This document shows positions 62,893-64,000 of a DNA stretch of 64,000 nt, one piece after another. The notes beneath the pieces were generated by a model. It was not told where the DNA came from and made no database searches. It worked only from the letters and a program-made list of their open reading frames with translations. The position numbers were made by a program, and so were the translations under genes. Position 1 is the first letter of the stretch. The number at the start of each line of letters is the position of its first letter. The stretch is from CAYZQH01 sp050300015 (lineage in GTDB: Bacteria; Pseudomonadota; Gammaproteobacteria; Pseudomonadales; Cellvibrionaceae). Location: the NCBI GenBank assembly GCA_050300015.1, contig JBNKWZ010000028.1:62001-126000 (forward strand), written 5' to 3'.

Positions 62893-64000
62893 ATGTCGAT
62901 CTTCAGCCATTACCAAAGCCGTTTTGAAGCGACACAGCAAGAGGAATTGTCCATTCAAGAATACTTGGAGCTATGTAAAAAGGATCCAAGCGTTTATGCA
63001 ACCGCGTCGGAGCGCATGTTAGCCGCCATTGGTGAAGCCGAACTGGTGGACACCTCTAAATCATCACGCACCAGCAGAATTTTTTCCAACAAGATTATTA
63101 AGCGTTACAAAGCGTTTGAAGATTTTTATGGCATGGAAGAAGCCATTGAACAAATCGTATCGTTTTTTCGTCATGCAGCCCAAGGACTGGAAGAGAAAAA
63201 ACAAATCTTGTACTTACTGGGCCCTGTTGGTGGCGGTAAGTCTTCCCTGGCGGAGAAACTCAAGCATTTAATGGAAAAAGAGCCCATTTACTGCATCAAA
63301 GACTCCCCGGTGTTTGAGTCGCCCCTGGGGTTATTCAACCCTGACGAAGACGGTGAAATTTTAGAAGAAGACTACGGCATTCCACGCCGCTACGTTAAAA
63401 CGATCATGTCCCCCTGGGCTGTCAAGCGATTGCATGAATTTGGTGGTGACATCAGCCAGTTCAAAGTCGTCAAAGTACACCCTTCAATATTGAACCAAAT
63501 CGCTGTATCCAAAACTGAACCAGGCGACGAAAACAACCAGGATATTTCTTCTTTGGTCGGGAAAGTCGATATTCGTAAATTGGAAGACTTCCCGCAACAC
63601 GACCCGGACGCCTACAGCTTCTCAGGAGGACTCTGTCGTGCCAACCAAGGTCTGATGGAATTCGTTGAAATGTTTAAAGCCCCCATCAAGGTGCTGCATC
63701 CTTTGCTGACAGCCACGCAAGAGGGCAACTTTAACGGCACAGAGGGCCTGGGTGCCATACCCTTCGAGGGCATCGTATTGGCTCACTCAAACGAATCCGA
63801 GTGGCAGGCTTTTAGAAACAACAAAAACAATGAAGCTTTCATTGATCGCGTGTATATCGTCAAAGTCCCCTATTGTCTGCGCGTATCAGAAGAGGTCTCT
63901 ATCTATAAAAAATTGCTTCAACACAGCTCTCTTTACGAGTCTCCCTGCGCACCGGATACGCTAAAAATGTTGGCTCAGTTCACCGTTCTTTCACGCTTAA
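62893..64000 (+). CDS. prkA: Serine protein kinase PrkA (partial)
   Basis: The first 369 codons of an AAA+/kinase fusion of about 640 residues; the frame runs off the window end without a stop. MSIFSHYQSRFEATQQEELSI is the typical start, and Walker A GPVGGGKS is at 110-117. The kinase-like C-terminal domain lies beyond the window. In Enterobacteria prkA (yeaG) forms an operon with yeaH and is induced on nitrogen starvation and in stationary phase. Ribosome site GAGGAGG is optimal. Confidence 0.96.
   Translation, partial: MSIFSHYQSRFEATQQEELSIQEYLELCKKDPSVYATASERMLAAIGEAELVDTSKSSRTSRIFSNKIIKRYKAFEDFYGMEEAIEQIVSFFRHAAQGLEEKKQILYLLGPVGGGKSSLAEKLKHLMEKEPIYCIKDSPVFESPLGLFNPDEDGEILEEDYGIPRRYVKTIMSPWAVKRLHEFGGDISQFKVVKVHPSILNQIAVSKTEPGDENNQDISSLVGKVDIRKLEDFPQHDPDAYSFSGGLCRANQGLMEFVEMFKAPIKVLHPLLTATQEGNFNGTEGLGAIPFEGIVLAHSNESEWQAFRNNKNNEAFIDRVYIVKVPYCLRVSEEVSIYKKLLQHSSLYESPCAPDTLKMLAQFTVLSRL

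Noticed and set aside
1..64000. CRISPR arrays, tRNA, rRNA, transposases, phage genes
   Set aside because: Scanning gaps on both strands showed no regular direct repeats with spacers, no tRNA-like T-loop sequences and no recombinase or transposase proteins.

Overview
The window reads as a continuous stretch of a gammaproteobacterial chromosome, most like a marine, polysaccharide-using member of the Cellvibrionales (Saccharophagus / Simiduia / Teredinibacter type). That placement is inference from content and gene order: a polyhydroxybutyrate locus, a cellobiose phosphorylase paired with a Na+/solute symporter, grpE-dnaK-dnaJ next to recN, fur and bamE, rplU-rpmA-obgE near ispB, a sodium-type PomAB motor beside xseB-ispA, and prkA. 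Nearly all DNA is coding. No rRNA, tRNA, insertion sequence, prophage or CRISPR array was seen.

Layout. 1-3.5 kb: PHB operon bdhA-phaC-phaR (minus). 3.7-9.4 kb: a DUF4380 gene facing away from a symporter-cellobiose phosphorylase operon. 9.6-13.2 kb: a DUF502 membrane protein and a large lipoprotein with lamin-tail domains and rearranged PEP-synthase parts. 13.3-19.7 kb: grpE-dnaK-dnaJ with a near-perfect sigma32 promoter, back to back with recN and its LexA box, then fur. 20-24.5 kb: bamE, a periplasmic binding-like protein, rnfH, ygfX-sdhE, ygfZ and an HDOD gene. 24.9-28.5 kb: a membrane diguanylate cyclase, a gap with tiny reading frames, a RIO kinase and a small membrane protein. 28.5-36.3 kb: rpsT, then hisC, proB, obgE, rpmA and rplU (minus), a chemoreceptor and ispB. 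36.4-39.7 kb: pgi and a two-gene DUF692/DUF2063 cassette whose DUF692 member has lost its metal ligands. 39.8-46 kb: recQ, purU, a dienoyl-CoA-reductase-like SDR, an enoyl-CoA hydratase and argS. 46-48.4 kb: an outer-membrane protein and a membrane-tethered response regulator. 48.7-55.7 kb: cobA-nirB-nirD (minus) facing away from moaA-moaB-moeA (plus). 55.7-64 kb: DUF1244, SMP-30, HNH, PilZ-pomB-pomA, xseB-ispA and the start of prkA.

How they work together: carbon storage (PHB) and phosphorolytic cellobiose use fit a polysaccharide degrader. cobA supplies the siroheme precursor for NirBD, and the moa/moe genes supply molybdenum cofactor, presumably for a nitrate reductase encoded elsewhere. 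The most unusual items are the metal-site-less MNIO (DUF692) homologue with its DUF2063 partner, the lipoprotein in which a His-domain-like segment precedes the PEP-synthase ATP-grasp, the response regulator whose output domain is periplasmic, and a minus-strand cluster of very short reading frames ending in a terminator-like hairpin.
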